Position numbers and translations under genes: made by a program. Under the pieces are notes generated by a model. The model saw nothing but the letters and a program-made list of their open reading frames with translations. It ran no database searches and was not told the origin of the DNA. A DNA stretch of 64,000 bases from Ovis canadensis (lineage: Eukaryota > Chordata > Mammalia > Artiodactyla > Bovidae): positions 54,517,001 to 54,581,000 of the forward strand of contig NC_091260.1 of assembly GCF_042477335.2 (NCBI RefSeq), given 5' to 3'. Positions 23,416 to 33,324 of this stretch are shown here, piece after piece (the first letter of the stretch is position 1; the number at the start of each line of letters is the position of its first letter).

Positions 23416-23546
23416 ATGAGGGGCTCCTTCTATGACCCAGAGGGGCAGAGTCTCTCTTTTAGGTTGAGGCAAGTGGCATCCTGGCAATATGAGGACACAA
23501 GAAAAAAGCAGAGCAGAGAGACTTCTTTCTAAAAACAGATTGAGGG

Positions 23547-23672
23547 ACCTCCCTGGTGGTCCAGGGCTAAAAATCCATGCTCCTAATGCGGGCAGCCTGG
23601 GTTTGATCCCTGGTCAGGGAACTAGATCCCATGGGACACAGCTAAGACCCAGTGTGACCAAAAAATCTCATT
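23547..23672 (+). repeat. tRNA-Glu (CHR-type) SINE
   Basis: gggacctccctggtggtccag head, tttgatccctggtcagggaa region and A-rich tail. Confidence 0.83.
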
Positions 23673-24597
23673 AAAAAAATGAAAATGAATTGATTATTTT
23701 TCTGACCACACACATGGTTCCAAATTAACCTTCTCTTTGTATTTTTTCTTTAGTCTGAGTTGTCTCATGTGAGATGAGAGGATGGATTGCATTTTTTCCC
23801 CTCTCTTTCTGGGTCCCCAATTCAGCTGAGCCCTAACACTTTTTTTCAGGCTTCTTAGACCTGCGTCAGATATTTGCAAAGTCTGAGATTGCCTGGCTTG
23901 GTGCTTTACTTGGCTGCCCTCAGGTTCTGTTCCAGAGACCAGATGAATGAATGGTGAATAGACTCCAGTGTTCTGGAGGGAAATGGGGAGACGGGGGAAT
24001 GGCTGGTCATTAACAGTGCTCAAGCAGAAAAAGTTACTCTCAAAAATAGTGCGATATTTGTTTGCAGCTCAGCCATTTCCATTCCTTACATTCTTTTTTT
24101 TTTTTTTTTTACTTTTAGACAAAAAAGATTTTTAAAAAAAAACAATTTTGATTACATTTAAACCTTGGGGCAGATGACTACTTCCAACAGAAAACAGTGG
24201 GTCTTTCACACCCTCTGTGTCCTTTTATAGCAACACCTGAACAATAAGCCTTTCAGGTTCTCAGTGAGTGGGGATGGGTTAAGCCAAGCTCAGAACAAAC
24301 CTGGCTGCACTTTGAGCTCAAATAACCCACTGGGGAGGCATGCTTGCCTGCTTTTATTAGAGAGAGTTCTCTTGGCCCTATGACAACAACAGCTTCCTCT
24401 TTCCCTCTGAGATTAGTAGGCTCCAAATGCGAGTGGTCCTCCTCTGTGGCCCGGAAGTTCTTCCCACTGTTCTACCAGACTTTCAAACCAGATTCAGCCC
24501 CGAGCAAAACTTGGAAGGAAGAGAAGATTCTCTCAAGTGCCACTCTTGGGAGAAATAGCCTGGAGGCCAGGTCCCTCACTTTTCTCCAGCCAGCTCT

Positions 24598-24646
24598 GGA
24601 GTATCAGAAATTTTGTTTCGTTTTGTTTTGGAGTATCAGAAATTTT
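24598..24646 (-). mobile_element. A-tail-only micro-insertion (minus strand), 17-bp duplication
   Basis: ggagtatcagaaatttt occurs at 24598-24614 and 24630-24646, separated by the 15-bp gtttcgttttgtttt. On the minus strand this is an A-rich stretch with duplications starting after CTT/AAAATTTC, an L1-type cleavage site. There is no element body. Confidence 0.75.
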
Positions 24647-24925
24647 AAGATCTAAACTCAACACTTTGACCTCAGTTAAAATTCAAGAAGGAACAACACA
24701 TCCTTTTAAGTTTGTGAGACACAGCCTTCATACGCTTGGATGATGTGTGAAGTGTTAAGTTGTCAGTCATCACAATGTGAGACACCAACAAGCTTTTCTC
24801 ATTGCTGTCTCCTGGAGATCATCCCTGAATCAGAGGCCAGACTTTGACTTCTATTATCCCAGGAGTCAAAGGGTCAAGAGAGATGTGAGATGAAAAGCCA
24901 AGCAAAATAACAGGTTCTCCCTCCC

Positions 24926-24974
24926 ACTCCAGACACACACACACACACACACTGTCTCTCTCTCTCTCTCTCCA
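24926..24974. repeat. (AC)n followed by (TC)n microsatellite
   Basis: An uninterrupted ac run of about 11 units passes directly into a tc run of about 10 units. Confidence 0.95.
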
Positions 24975-25290
24975 GAGTTCTGAGCTGGGGAGAGACCAGC
25001 CTCAGAGAGAAAGAGCAGAGTGAGCAGCACGAAGTGTCCCTGCACTTACCCACCACCTTCACCCCCTCCCCACCCTGTGACCCTATGGCTCAGGGGACCT
25101 AAGAGAAGAGTGGGCCCGAGTCTGGCCCCCCTGTATGGGACTTCCAGTGTGTGATGCCTTGTTGATGCTCTCCCTTCCCCTGGGCCTGCGCAGAGAGTAG
25201 TTGAAATGGTAGCACAGTCTTTCCAGGTGTTGGAGAGCTTGCAAAAGCCCCTTGACTCTTCTTATCTCCCAAGGGGTTTGGAAATGACCC

Positions 25291-25595
25291 ACAGTTTTCC
25301 ACGGCCCCTGAATGAGACCTAGAAAGTAATTAGGAGAGAGAGACTCACGGTGTTCCTGGGAAGCTGCCCAGCAGAGGAAATGGCCACATCCCCGCATGGT
25401 GGCTCAGAGGACAAAGAATCTGTCTGCAGTGCAGGAGACCCAGGTTCGCTCTCTGGGTCAGGAAGATCCCTTGGAGAAGGAAAGGGCAACCCACTCCCAT
25501 ATTCTTGCCTGGAGAATCCCATAGACAGAGGAGCTTGGTGACCTACAGTCCATGGGGTCCCAAATAGTCTGTCATGACTGAACGAGCAACACTTT
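25291..25595 (+). repeat. Composite repeat, copy A: 110-bp head fused to Bov-tA
   Basis: A head running from ccacagttttccacggcccc to catccccgcatgg is followed by a Bov-tA body from ggctcagagg. The head contains tagaaagtaattaggagaga. It aligns over its whole length, head included, with 32218-32530. Homology stops at the SINE 3' end. Confidence 0.75.
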
Positions 25596-26080
25596 CAAGC
25601 CCCTCATTCAAGGATAGGGCACAAAGCATCCCAGGGATGAGGACTTGGCTGCATCTCTGTGGAATCGCCCTGCCAGCCGTCTGCTCAGGGGCAAGGTGAG
25701 GCTGGCATCCTCTGAACCAGGCACCTTCTGTGTCCAGGGACAAACAGGCCGAGCAATAGAACCAGCTGGGGAGATGAGCAGCCTGCCCCACCCCAGCCCA
25801 GGGCTGGCTGGAGCTTTGGGGACCCGGAGCTTCAACTCAGGACAGAGAGCAGGGGAGAAACATGGAAAGGAGCTCGGAGTTGGACTGTGAGTGGCTTAGA
25901 AGACTTGAGGTGACAAAGATAAAGCTCAGAAATAACCAGACCAAGTTGCCTGTGTCAGACGGCTGTGGCTTAACACTCGTGTTCAGAAATCAGATTGTCT
26001 AAGTCCCAGGGTGGCACGACTAGCAGTGGGATCTTGGGCAAGCTGTTTTGCTTCTCCAGGTTTTGTGACGACCGTGCAGT

Positions 26081-26641
26081 TCACCTGCCCACAACCCCTG
26101 GCTGTTCAAAATGAAGAAAAAAATTTTTTCCCAGCTCTGATAGTTGTTCTACAGCCTCTAGGGGTGGGACAGCAGCTGACTCCAGCCCGGTTTCTACTGC
26201 ATGTTTTCTGTTGCCCTGAAGCCGGTGAGCCCAGAGGAGGCGGGTGGAGGAGGACAGGGAGGTCAGGGCTCTGCCGCCTTCTCTGTCATTTCCCTTCATC
26301 AGGTGTCCCAGCTCCCCAGCTGAGGGAACTCCCCGGCCAGGGCTGAGAACACCCTCCTCATCAGCTATTTTAAAACAGTCCTGTAGAGGGCGCAGTTTCG
26401 TCGTCCCAGAGGCTGCGGAGGCTGAGTCAGGTTCTGAATACTGTTCCGTCCATCGGATAACCTCCTCAAAGCCCCGAGGATAGTACTCCTGGGAAAATGG
26501 AGAAGCATGGGGCTGCCTCGGGACGAGAGAAACTCCTGGCTCAACTCTAGGGAAGGTGACAATTGCACTGGTTCTGACATAGCCAAGTTCCTGGGTCAAG
26601 GCAGCATACAGGTTCCCTGCACTTAGAAATCCGGAAGACAT
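26081..26641 (-). other. Unclassified 186-codon open frame, minus strand
   Basis: One of the longest open frames outside the CpG island. The local sequence is about 55% G+C. The protein has no recognisable domain; it contains SAASGTTKLRPLQDCFKIAD-like segments. No promoter or splice signals were identified. It is listed only because it is long and unexplained. Confidence 0.15.
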
Positions 26642-26785
26642 CTAGACAGGTGCCAACAGTCTCCAGGGAAGATGTCAAAGAGGTGGCAGCATTGGAAGTA
26701 GACCTTGATGGATTTGGGGACCAATGCCAAGGCAACAGAGACAGAAAATGGTAAGGTCTTGTTAAAATCTCTTGCATTAAAATCA

Positions 26786-26870
26786 AAATTCAGTGTGCTT
26801 AAACTGTTCACTTTAAAATGGCTAATTTTATGTTATGTTTCACTTAAAATTTTTTTTAAAATGCATGAGA
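26786..26870 (+). mobile_element. L1M 3' tail fragment
   Basis: aaactgttcactttaaaatggctaattttatgttatg is the common end of old L1 3' UTRs. Confidence 0.6.
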
Positions 26871-26877
26871 TGGTTCT

Positions 26878-26938
26878 GTGTGTGTGTGTGTGCGTATATA
26901 TGTATATATATATGTGTGTGTGTGTGTGTGTATATACA
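26878..26938. repeat. (TG)n/(TA)n microsatellite
   Basis: Alternating purine/pyrimidine blocks: tg run, tatata core with palindromic character, tg run, then tatatac. Confidence 0.95.
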
Positions 26939-26999
26939 TAATTCATTTATTGTTGCACTAGGTAATAGTTCAAAATCCAAAGATAAAAAAACATATAGG

Positions 27000-27120
27000 G
27001 ACTTCCCTGGTGGCCCAGTGGTTAAGACTACAGATTCCCAACGAAGGCATGCAGCAACTAAAAAGATCCCATACAGAGCAACAAAGACCTGGCATAGCCA
27101 AATAAATTAACAAATAAATG
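27000..27120 (+). repeat. tRNA-Glu (CHR-type) SINE, internally deleted
   Basis: gggacttccctggtggcccagtggttaag head, agatcccatacagagcaac-like middle, and an aataaattaacaaataaatg tail. The gattcctggtcaggg section is missing. Confidence 0.8.
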
Positions 27121-27134
27121 TTTTTTTTTTTTAA

Positions 27135-27300
27135 GTGTACCGTGGAACTCTGTTCCAACAATGTTATGTGCCAGCCTGGATAGGAGTGGATTTTAGAGGA
27201 AAAGGATACATATGTAGGTATGGTTGAGTCTGTTTGCCATTCACCTGAAACTATCACACCATTGTTAACTGGGTATATTCCAGCACAAAAAGTTTAAAGT
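27135..27300 (+). mobile_element. Ruminant L1 3' UTR fragment
   Basis: cagcctggataggagtggattttagagg and tgccattcacctgaaactatcac match the L1 at 17700-17830. Confidence 0.75.
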
Positions 27301-27369
27301 TTGGAAAAAAACAAACCAAAAAGGATATATGGTAAACACTTTTCCAGTCTTTCCTCCAAATGCCCAGTG

Positions 27370-28130
27370 TTCCACTGGAAAAGCTGCTAATGCCATAGTT
27401 CCCTTTGTATTTATCCAAAGATATTCTATGCAAACACAGGGAACCGGGTATATGTAGTCTTTATTTCCATTCTTCCTTTACACAAATGGTAGCCTACTCT
27501 GCATGTGTTTGGGCACCTTGCTTTGATCACTGAATGCATCTTGGCTCTCATACCTTATATACCAACTCTCTAAATAATTTGATATTAACATTCCTGTGAT
27601 ACATTATCTACAGATGCCATTATAATCTTCATCACTTTTCTTTTTTTTTTATATAGGCAAGAAAATTGAGGTCCAAGAAGATCAATACCTAAAGGTCACA
27701 TATCTAGGAACTGGTGGAGGTGGGACATAAACCCAGTCTGACACAAGAATATTTGCTTTTAACCTCTCAGCTTTATAGCTTCTACCTAAGGAACTTCCTT
27801 ATTCTTTCCTATAGATGCGTAGTATCCCATTCTGTACTGTATGGCAGTACCATAATTTATTCAACCCCTGCCTACTGATGAACATTTAGGGTTTTTGTTC
27901 CAACCTTCTGCTGTTACCAAAAAAAAAAAAAAATTGCTTCAGAGAATAAGCTCGGATAGATGGCATGTCACATGTACGTGTCTCCTCAGGATATATTTTT
28001 CAAAATGAAATTCCTGACATATTTTTTGATGGCTATCGCAAAATTGCCCTTCCTCTTGCCCTATTGATTTTCATCCTTCCTGAAGTATTGGATGCAAATC
28101 CCTGTTTCTCCAGTCCTCACTGAGGCTCAC
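27370..28130 (+). mobile_element. Old L1 (L1MC-like) 3' region interrupted by MIR
   Basis: ctgtactgtatggcagtaccataatttattcaacccctgcctactgatgaacatttagggttt and gatggctatcgcaaaattgcc are characteristic. A MIR core (ggcaagaaaattgaggtccaagaag) lies at about 27645-27785. Confidence 0.6.
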
Positions 28131-28155
28131 TTAATATTTTAGCGTCCAGTGAGTA

Positions 28156-28210
28156 GTTAGGTGCTAGTTAGGTGCTAGACCTCTATAGGTCTCCTCCTAT
28201 GGAGGAGACC
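28156..28210. repeat. 11-bp tandem pair next to a perfect 10-bp hairpin
   Basis: gttaggtgcta is repeated at 28156-28166 and 28167-28177. It is followed by ggtctcctcc (28188-28197), a 3-nt loop, and ggaggagacc (28201-28210). Confidence 0.9.
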
Positions 28211-28238
28211 ATCCCTGCTTTCAAAAACTTCCAGTCTT

Positions 28239-28569
28239 TTATTATTATTATCATTTAATTATTTGACTGTGCTAGGTCTTTGTTGCTCTGAGGGCTTTTG
28301 TCCAGTTGCAGCCAGCAGGGGCGACTCTGTAAGTGCGGGTCCATGGGCTTCCCATTGCAGTGGCTTCTCTTATTGTGGAGCACAGGTTCTAGGTGCTTCA
28401 GCTTCAGTAGTTGTAACGTGTAGTAGGCTCAGCAGTTGTGGCTCCCGGCTCTAGAGCTCAGGCTAAGTTGTCCCGCAGCATATAGGATCTTCTCAGCCCA
28501 GGGATTGAACCCGTGTCTCCTGCATTGGCAGGTGGATTCTTTGCCACCGAGCCACCAGGGAAGCCCCCC
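28239..28569 (-). repeat. tRNA-Glu (CHR-type) long SINE with 14-bp target-site duplication
   Basis: Reverse-complement element from atttgactgtgctaggtctt to ccaccgagccaccagggaag. It is flanked by aaacttccagtctt at 28225-28238 and 28570-28583. Confidence 0.9.
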
Positions 28570-28619
28570 AAACTTCCAGTCTTATTGGGAGAGGCTGGGA
28601 GACAAATCACAGAGGGCCA

Positions 28620-29110
28620 TCAGTAAACCTTTATTTAGGAAAGAGTCAGACCATTAACTTTCATTTTGGTTACTAACCTGGGTTCTTGGCCTCTTTAATC
28701 AACAGAAATTGTTAAGAGGCCAGACGAGAAAGCAAGAACAAGGAACAGGTTCCCTTGCTTACTCCCTGAGTGGGTGGTGAGCTGGTCCCTGAAATGAGGG
28801 GAGGTGAGGGGTGGATTGGTGGGTAAGGCCAGAGGGGTAGCTTAGGTGGTCTGCCCACCCCCCTCACTGGTGATGTGTGCAGGGTGTATGTATGGTACCC
28901 TGCTTTATTTCCTGACACCTCAGAAGTGGCAGCTGGGTTTTGGCCTTTCTGTATCTTGTTCATAATTTGCCCCTACTATCCATGCATGTAGTTGTTTTCA
29001 GTCCTTTCAAGTTTCTTTGTATTCAGATCCTGGAGGAGACCCTTGTCTAGGTGAAAGCAAGTAAAGGGTCCCAGGTCCCAGCCTGTCTCATTTTAAAACA
29101 GACAGAATAC
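28620..29110 (-). other. Unclassified; possibly an LTR-like segment
   Basis: The minus strand has a block ending in gattaaagaggccaagaaccc and carries ggaaataaagcagggtacc (an AATAAA). Its composition resembles a retroviral LTR. I could not find a TG...CA boundary with duplications, so this is tentative. Confidence 0.25.
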
Positions 29111-29599
29111 AAATCATAGAGTGGTCTCATCAGGCCCCCTACCATGTGACCAGTTTAGGTTGTGTGTTGTGAAAAAGAAAAAAAAAAATCACCAGGAGGT
29201 CCTTGTTCACAATCACTGAGTCTCCCCAGTAGGCTCACATTTTATTGCCCCACGTGGTGGAGGATGATTCAAATACTTCTTCATCCAGGTCTGTTCCTCA
29301 CCATCTTCAGGGAAGGGTTGGAAGACCCATAGTTGCCGCAAGAGCTTAAGGAATTTCCTATTTTCAGTGAAAGAAGAGGGCAAGGCTTCAGACCCGTACC
29401 ATTTGCTAAAATTGGAATTTGGCAAGTGGCCATTAAATAATATGTGCATTTTAGTCCTTGAGTTTTATGTATTTGTTTTATTGTGTTCATTTAAAAATTA
29501 GGTCTTTGTTTGTATCCAAGCGACTTAAAAGTGCAGACTCTAACCTGCAGTTTGAATTCTCGCTTCCCCTGCTATCTAATCAACTGTTGCCCAGGCTGC

Positions 29600-29760
29600 T
29601 TTTCATTGAATACACTTTTATTCAGGTACAAATACTTGTTGAATTCCTACTATGAGCGACTGAACTGAACTGAACTATGAACCTGGTACCTAGCAGATAG
29701 AGATGAATAACATGCGCCTGTAGGCTTCTTCAAGTAACTCCAAGAAGGAGGAAATGCAAA
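29600..29760 (+). mobile_element. L2 3' fragment with embedded BovB tail
   Basis: cttgttgaattcctactatga...acctggtacctagcagatagagatgaataac follows the L2 consensus once the 25-bp insertion at 29656-29680 is removed. Confidence 0.75.
29656..29680 (+). mobile_element. BovB tail-only micro-insertion with 7-bp duplication
   Basis: gcgactgaactgaactga is the terminal sequence of BovB. It is flanked by actatga at 29649-29655 and 29674-29680. It carries only 18 bp of element sequence. Confidence 0.8.
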
Positions 29761-30199
29761 TATCCAGACTTAACTATCTGCCAGAGGAAAAATATCCCCC
29801 CCACCCCCAACTCTGCGGGAGTGCACTCTTGGCTTCCGTCATCTGTGGGAAGAAACGGCACTGTCTTTGGTCTGGCACTCATTTCTGTGTGAGCTAAGAT
29901 TTGTTCCTATTTATACTTCTCCAAGAAAACTTAGGGCAGCATTAGGAGAAAAGAGTGACCTTAAACTATTGTGTGTAAATTAAAATATTTCAAAGTCTAG
30001 GGGCCACCATCTGTGTTTATTAATAGACAGAGAATTATTTGACCTCAGCAGGACAGGAATTTTTCAGTCATTTGGGAGGGCCTCTCCCAAGGAGATTTGC
30101 TCCACACCCTAAAGATCAAGTGAAAATATGCTGATAGCTGGAGAACCTTAAGAGGAAGATGGAAACAGATGTTGGCTTATTTTCCGTCCTCACCCCCTT

Positions 30200-30412
30200 G
30201 CGCGCTCAGTCACTTCAGCTGTGTCCAACTCTTTGTGACCCTATGAACTGTAGTTCGCCAGGCCCCTCTGTCCATAGAATTTTCCAGGCAATAATACTGG
30301 AGTGGGTTGCCATGCCCTCCTCTAGGGGTTCTTCCCAACGCAGGGATTGAACCTATGTCTCCTGCATTGCAGGCAGATTCTTTACTCACCGAGCCAGCTG
30401 GGAAGCCCCCCT
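30200..30412 (-). repeat. Bov-tA SINE with 10-bp target-site duplication
   Basis: Reverse-complement Bov-tA flanked by tcaccccctt at 30190-30199 and 30413-30422. Confidence 0.88.
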
Positions 30413-30889
30413 TCACCCCCTTACTGCTTGTTAAAGACAATGTAGGTTTTCTTCACTGAGTGGAAACTGCCCCTGGAAGCAGCAGCCATCTTCAGTGTTT
30501 AAAAACATTCCTCACCTGCTGGCTATATGGATGCAGTGATCATATCAAGTTTCCAGCATCACCACATTGCAAACCCATTTGATCACAAATGGATACGGAA
30601 GAACAGGATAAAGTAATTATCATAAGACAGGATGGTTTGAAGGGAGGAAAATTTGATATGGTGGACTACAAATAAAGGCCATTATTTTTAGTTCAAGGAT
30701 TGGGCCAGAAGTTAAAAACAAAAATAAGGAAACAAACAAACAAAAATCTTTGTTTAACAAGGGTGCCACAGCTCAGCACTGAGGGAAGTCACTTTGCTTC
30801 TCTTTCTACAGTCCTGGAAAAGATGTCAATTATGTCCTGCTTGGTAGAATTGTACCAAGGTCAGCCAGCACCTGTGCAATTCTTGCTGC

Positions 30890-31060
30890 CTACCAGGGAT
30901 CACCTGGATTACCTCTTTTAATCTTCATAACAGTCCTCAACCACTTTGACATAGTTATTGTTATTACTCTTATCCTGGGTAGAAACAGAGGCCCAGGGAG
31001 ATGAAGTAACTTGCCCGAGGACACAGATAATAAAGGGCATAGTCAGGGCCAGTGCAAAAT
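30890..31060 (-). repeat. MIR SINE
   Basis: taatcttcataacagtcctc, then gaaacagaggcccagggagatgaagtaacttgcccgaggacac, the standard reverse MIR core. Confidence 0.75.
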
Positions 31061-31750
31061 GAAGATGTGGGGTCCTGGCCTAAGACAGGGAAGTCAGTTT
31101 CCTTTCCCACATGGGGTGGGGACCTGCCTTCCACGGGATTGGAGCCTCTGTGCCTGGCCATGTGCAGTAACTGCCGGCCAGTTGCCATGGAACTGCCAGC
31201 CTAGGGCAGGGGTGGAGGCTTAACACCCACCCCCCGCCCCCCAGAGACACAGGAAGGTGTTGGGGGAACTGTACCTGAGCCTGATCATCTCCTTGTCAAT
31301 GTTCAAGCACCCATGGGGAGAGGGGTGGATGACCACGGCTGAACACAAGACTTCCTGCTCACCAGGCCCCCTCTAATGAGGCCCGGTTATTGCCCTGACA
31401 GAGGTCCCCAGCAGGTCTTAGGCTGAGGAGGAGGGCAGGATGCCAGGGCATAGTGGACACCAGAGAGGCCTGTGCAGCAGCTGAGGTTCTAAGACCCCTG
31501 AGCTTGCTCCATCGTCCCAGCAGACACAAATTTAAAGATAAAATTATTCAGAATTTGAAGGCCACAATCACAGAGCATTAAGCCCCAAGACCTTCTAAGT
31601 GCCTACCCTGGGTGACTGTGCTGGTTGCAAGAAGCAAGCCCTGGCCACGGGCATCCATGCTAATATCCTGACTATGGTAGAAGATCAAGGAAAGTTCTAA
31701 GTCCTTTGATAAAGTCAGAAAGTAAAAATTTGTTCAGACTGTAAAAATCT

Positions 31751-31930
31751 TTGTGACCCCATGGACTGTAGCTCACCAGGCTCCTCTGTCCATGGAATTC
31801 TCCAGCAAGAATACTGGAATGGGTTGCCGTTTCCTTCTCCAGGGGATCTTCCCAACCCAGGGACTGAACCCAGGTCTCCCACATTGCAGGCAGATTCTTT
31901 ATCATCTGAGCCACTGGGAAAGCCCTGGAA
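31751..31930 (-). repeat. Bov-tA SINE flanked by long (about 57-bp) imperfect direct repeats
   Basis: Reverse-complement Bov-tA (gaccccatggactgtagctc to atctgagccactgggaaagc). The flanks 31693-31750 and 31931-31987 are alignable over nearly their full length. Confidence 0.85.
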
Positions 31931-32149
31931 AATTCAAAGTCCTTTGAAGAAGTCAGAAATTAAAATTTCGTAGACTACTAAAAATCTACCCTGCTGGTTC
32001 ACCTTGAAAAGTAAAAGCTGTTGTGAAATATAAAGTGATGCTCTTAGTCCCCACAGATAACTTCATTCCCAGCACCTCCCTAAGGAGCGTCTTGCTTTAT
32101 GAAGCCTGACTTGACCTTCTCAAATAGAACTGACCACTCTTTCATTGTG

Positions 32150-32217
32150 CCAGGGCTTCCCTGAAGGCTCAGACAGAAAGGAATCTACCTGAAGTGTGGG
32201 AGACCTGGGTTCAATAC
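32150..32217 (+). repeat. Bov-tA SINE head fragment
   Basis: gccagggcttccctgaaggctcag to gacctgggttcaatac, cut off where the next composite element begins. Confidence 0.75.
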
Positions 32218-32530
32218 CACAGTTTTCCATGGCCCCTGAATGAGACCTAGAAAGTAATTAGGAGAGAGAGACTCAGGGTGCTCCTGGGAGGCTGCCCAGC
32301 AGATGAAATAGTCACATCCCCGCATGATGGCTCAGATGGCAAAGAATCTGCCTGCAGTGTAGGAGACCCAGGTTCGCTCTCTGGGTCAGGAAGATCCTTT
32401 GGAGAAGGAAATGGCAACCCACTCCGTATTCGTGCCTGGAGTATCCCTATGGACGGAGGAGCCTGACAGGCTACAGTCCATGGGGGTCGCAAACAGTGGG
32501 ACACGACTGAGCGACTAACATTTTCACTTT
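32218..32530 (+). repeat. Composite repeat, copy B: 110-bp head fused to Bov-tA
   Basis: Same head (ccacagttttccatggcccc) and same head/SINE junction (catccccgcatgatggctcag) as copy A at 25291. It is followed by a full Bov-tA ending gactgagcgactaaca. Confidence 0.75.
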
Positions 32531-32559
32531 ATGGTGCTCCTTCCTAATTTGTGTAATTA

Positions 32560-32700
32560 TAATGTTTAGAACTTGGGCTCTGAAATCAGAAACACCTGAG
32601 TTGGAATCCCAGCTCTGTCAATAACTTGTTGTGAGACTGGGGCTAATTCCTTGCGTCTGCTCTTCCTCTTGAGAACTGGGGCAATGCGATGCTGGTGGCT
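32560..32700 (+). repeat. MIR SINE fragment
   Basis: acttgggctctgaaatcagaaacacctgagttggaatcccagctctgtca is the MIR head and core in the sense direction. Confidence 0.75.
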
Positions 32701-32775
32701 CCAGCACTGCTGTACTGGATAGATTGAAGGATGGCAGTCTGGTGGAAATGAGGCCACAGGACTTTCCTAACCTAG

Positions 32776-33324
32776 TGAAGGAGGAAACAGACAGAGCTGG
32801 ACTCCATCCTAGGCCAGGCTGCGAACATTAGGCTACACGCAGGGTCACCCTCCCAATGAACTCTGAACTTTGTGCCCCGTATCTATAGAAATGGCATACC
32901 AATGGAAAATCAGACCCCCGGGATAAAAGAGCCTTAGGACTTGTATTTGGACTCTCCGTCACCTAAAAGAATATGCTAATTATCTCTGTAACAGAACACA
33001 GAAATTCCATTATGTTTATCGGGATATGACCACAGGCCTATTGATAAATGTCCACTGTTAACTCTCTAGGCTTATGACACTTGAATCATGGATTAACTTT
33101 GATCGTATCTCTCTTTTACCTTGTCCAGACTAATTTCAAGGAATTTGGGGAGGCGGGTTTGAGCAAGTACACTTAGGGTATATAAGGTTTTCACAAAAAC
33201 TGGTCAGGGTCCTTGGGTAAGAGGAGACTCTGCCTTGGGCCTGCCGGTGTAATAAACTGCACTCCACTATCTATCTGCATTGTCCTTCTGAGTGAGTTTG
33301 TTTCCTGGAACCGTGGCTACAACA
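32776..33324 (+). mobile_element. Solo LTR of an endogenous retrovirus (about 549 bp)
   Basis: It starts tgaaggagg and ends ctacaaca, a TG...CA arrangement, with near-duplicate 4-bp flanks ctag (32772-32775) and ctat (33325-33328). Internally it has a TATA box, tatataa, at 33179-33185, and AATAAA at 33251-33256, 66 bp further on. A U5-like tail (ctgagtgagtttgtttcctgg) follows. That is U3-R-U5 order on the + strand. No internal retroviral genes are present, so it is a solo LTR. A 4-bp duplication suits class I (gammaretrovirus-like) elements, but the family is not assigned. Confidence 0.75.
33179..33256 (+). promoter_or_regulatory. LTR promoter TATA box and polyadenylation signal
   Basis: tatataa at 33179 and AATAAA at 33251 inside the solo LTR. 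Both point toward MTMR12, whose CpG promoter begins about 1.1 kb downstream. Confidence 0.6.

Noticed and set aside
25291..32530. The two similar 305-bp units as direct repeats of a CRISPR-like or satellite array
   Set aside because: Only two copies 7 kb apart, each ending in a Bov-tA, with unrelated DNA between them.
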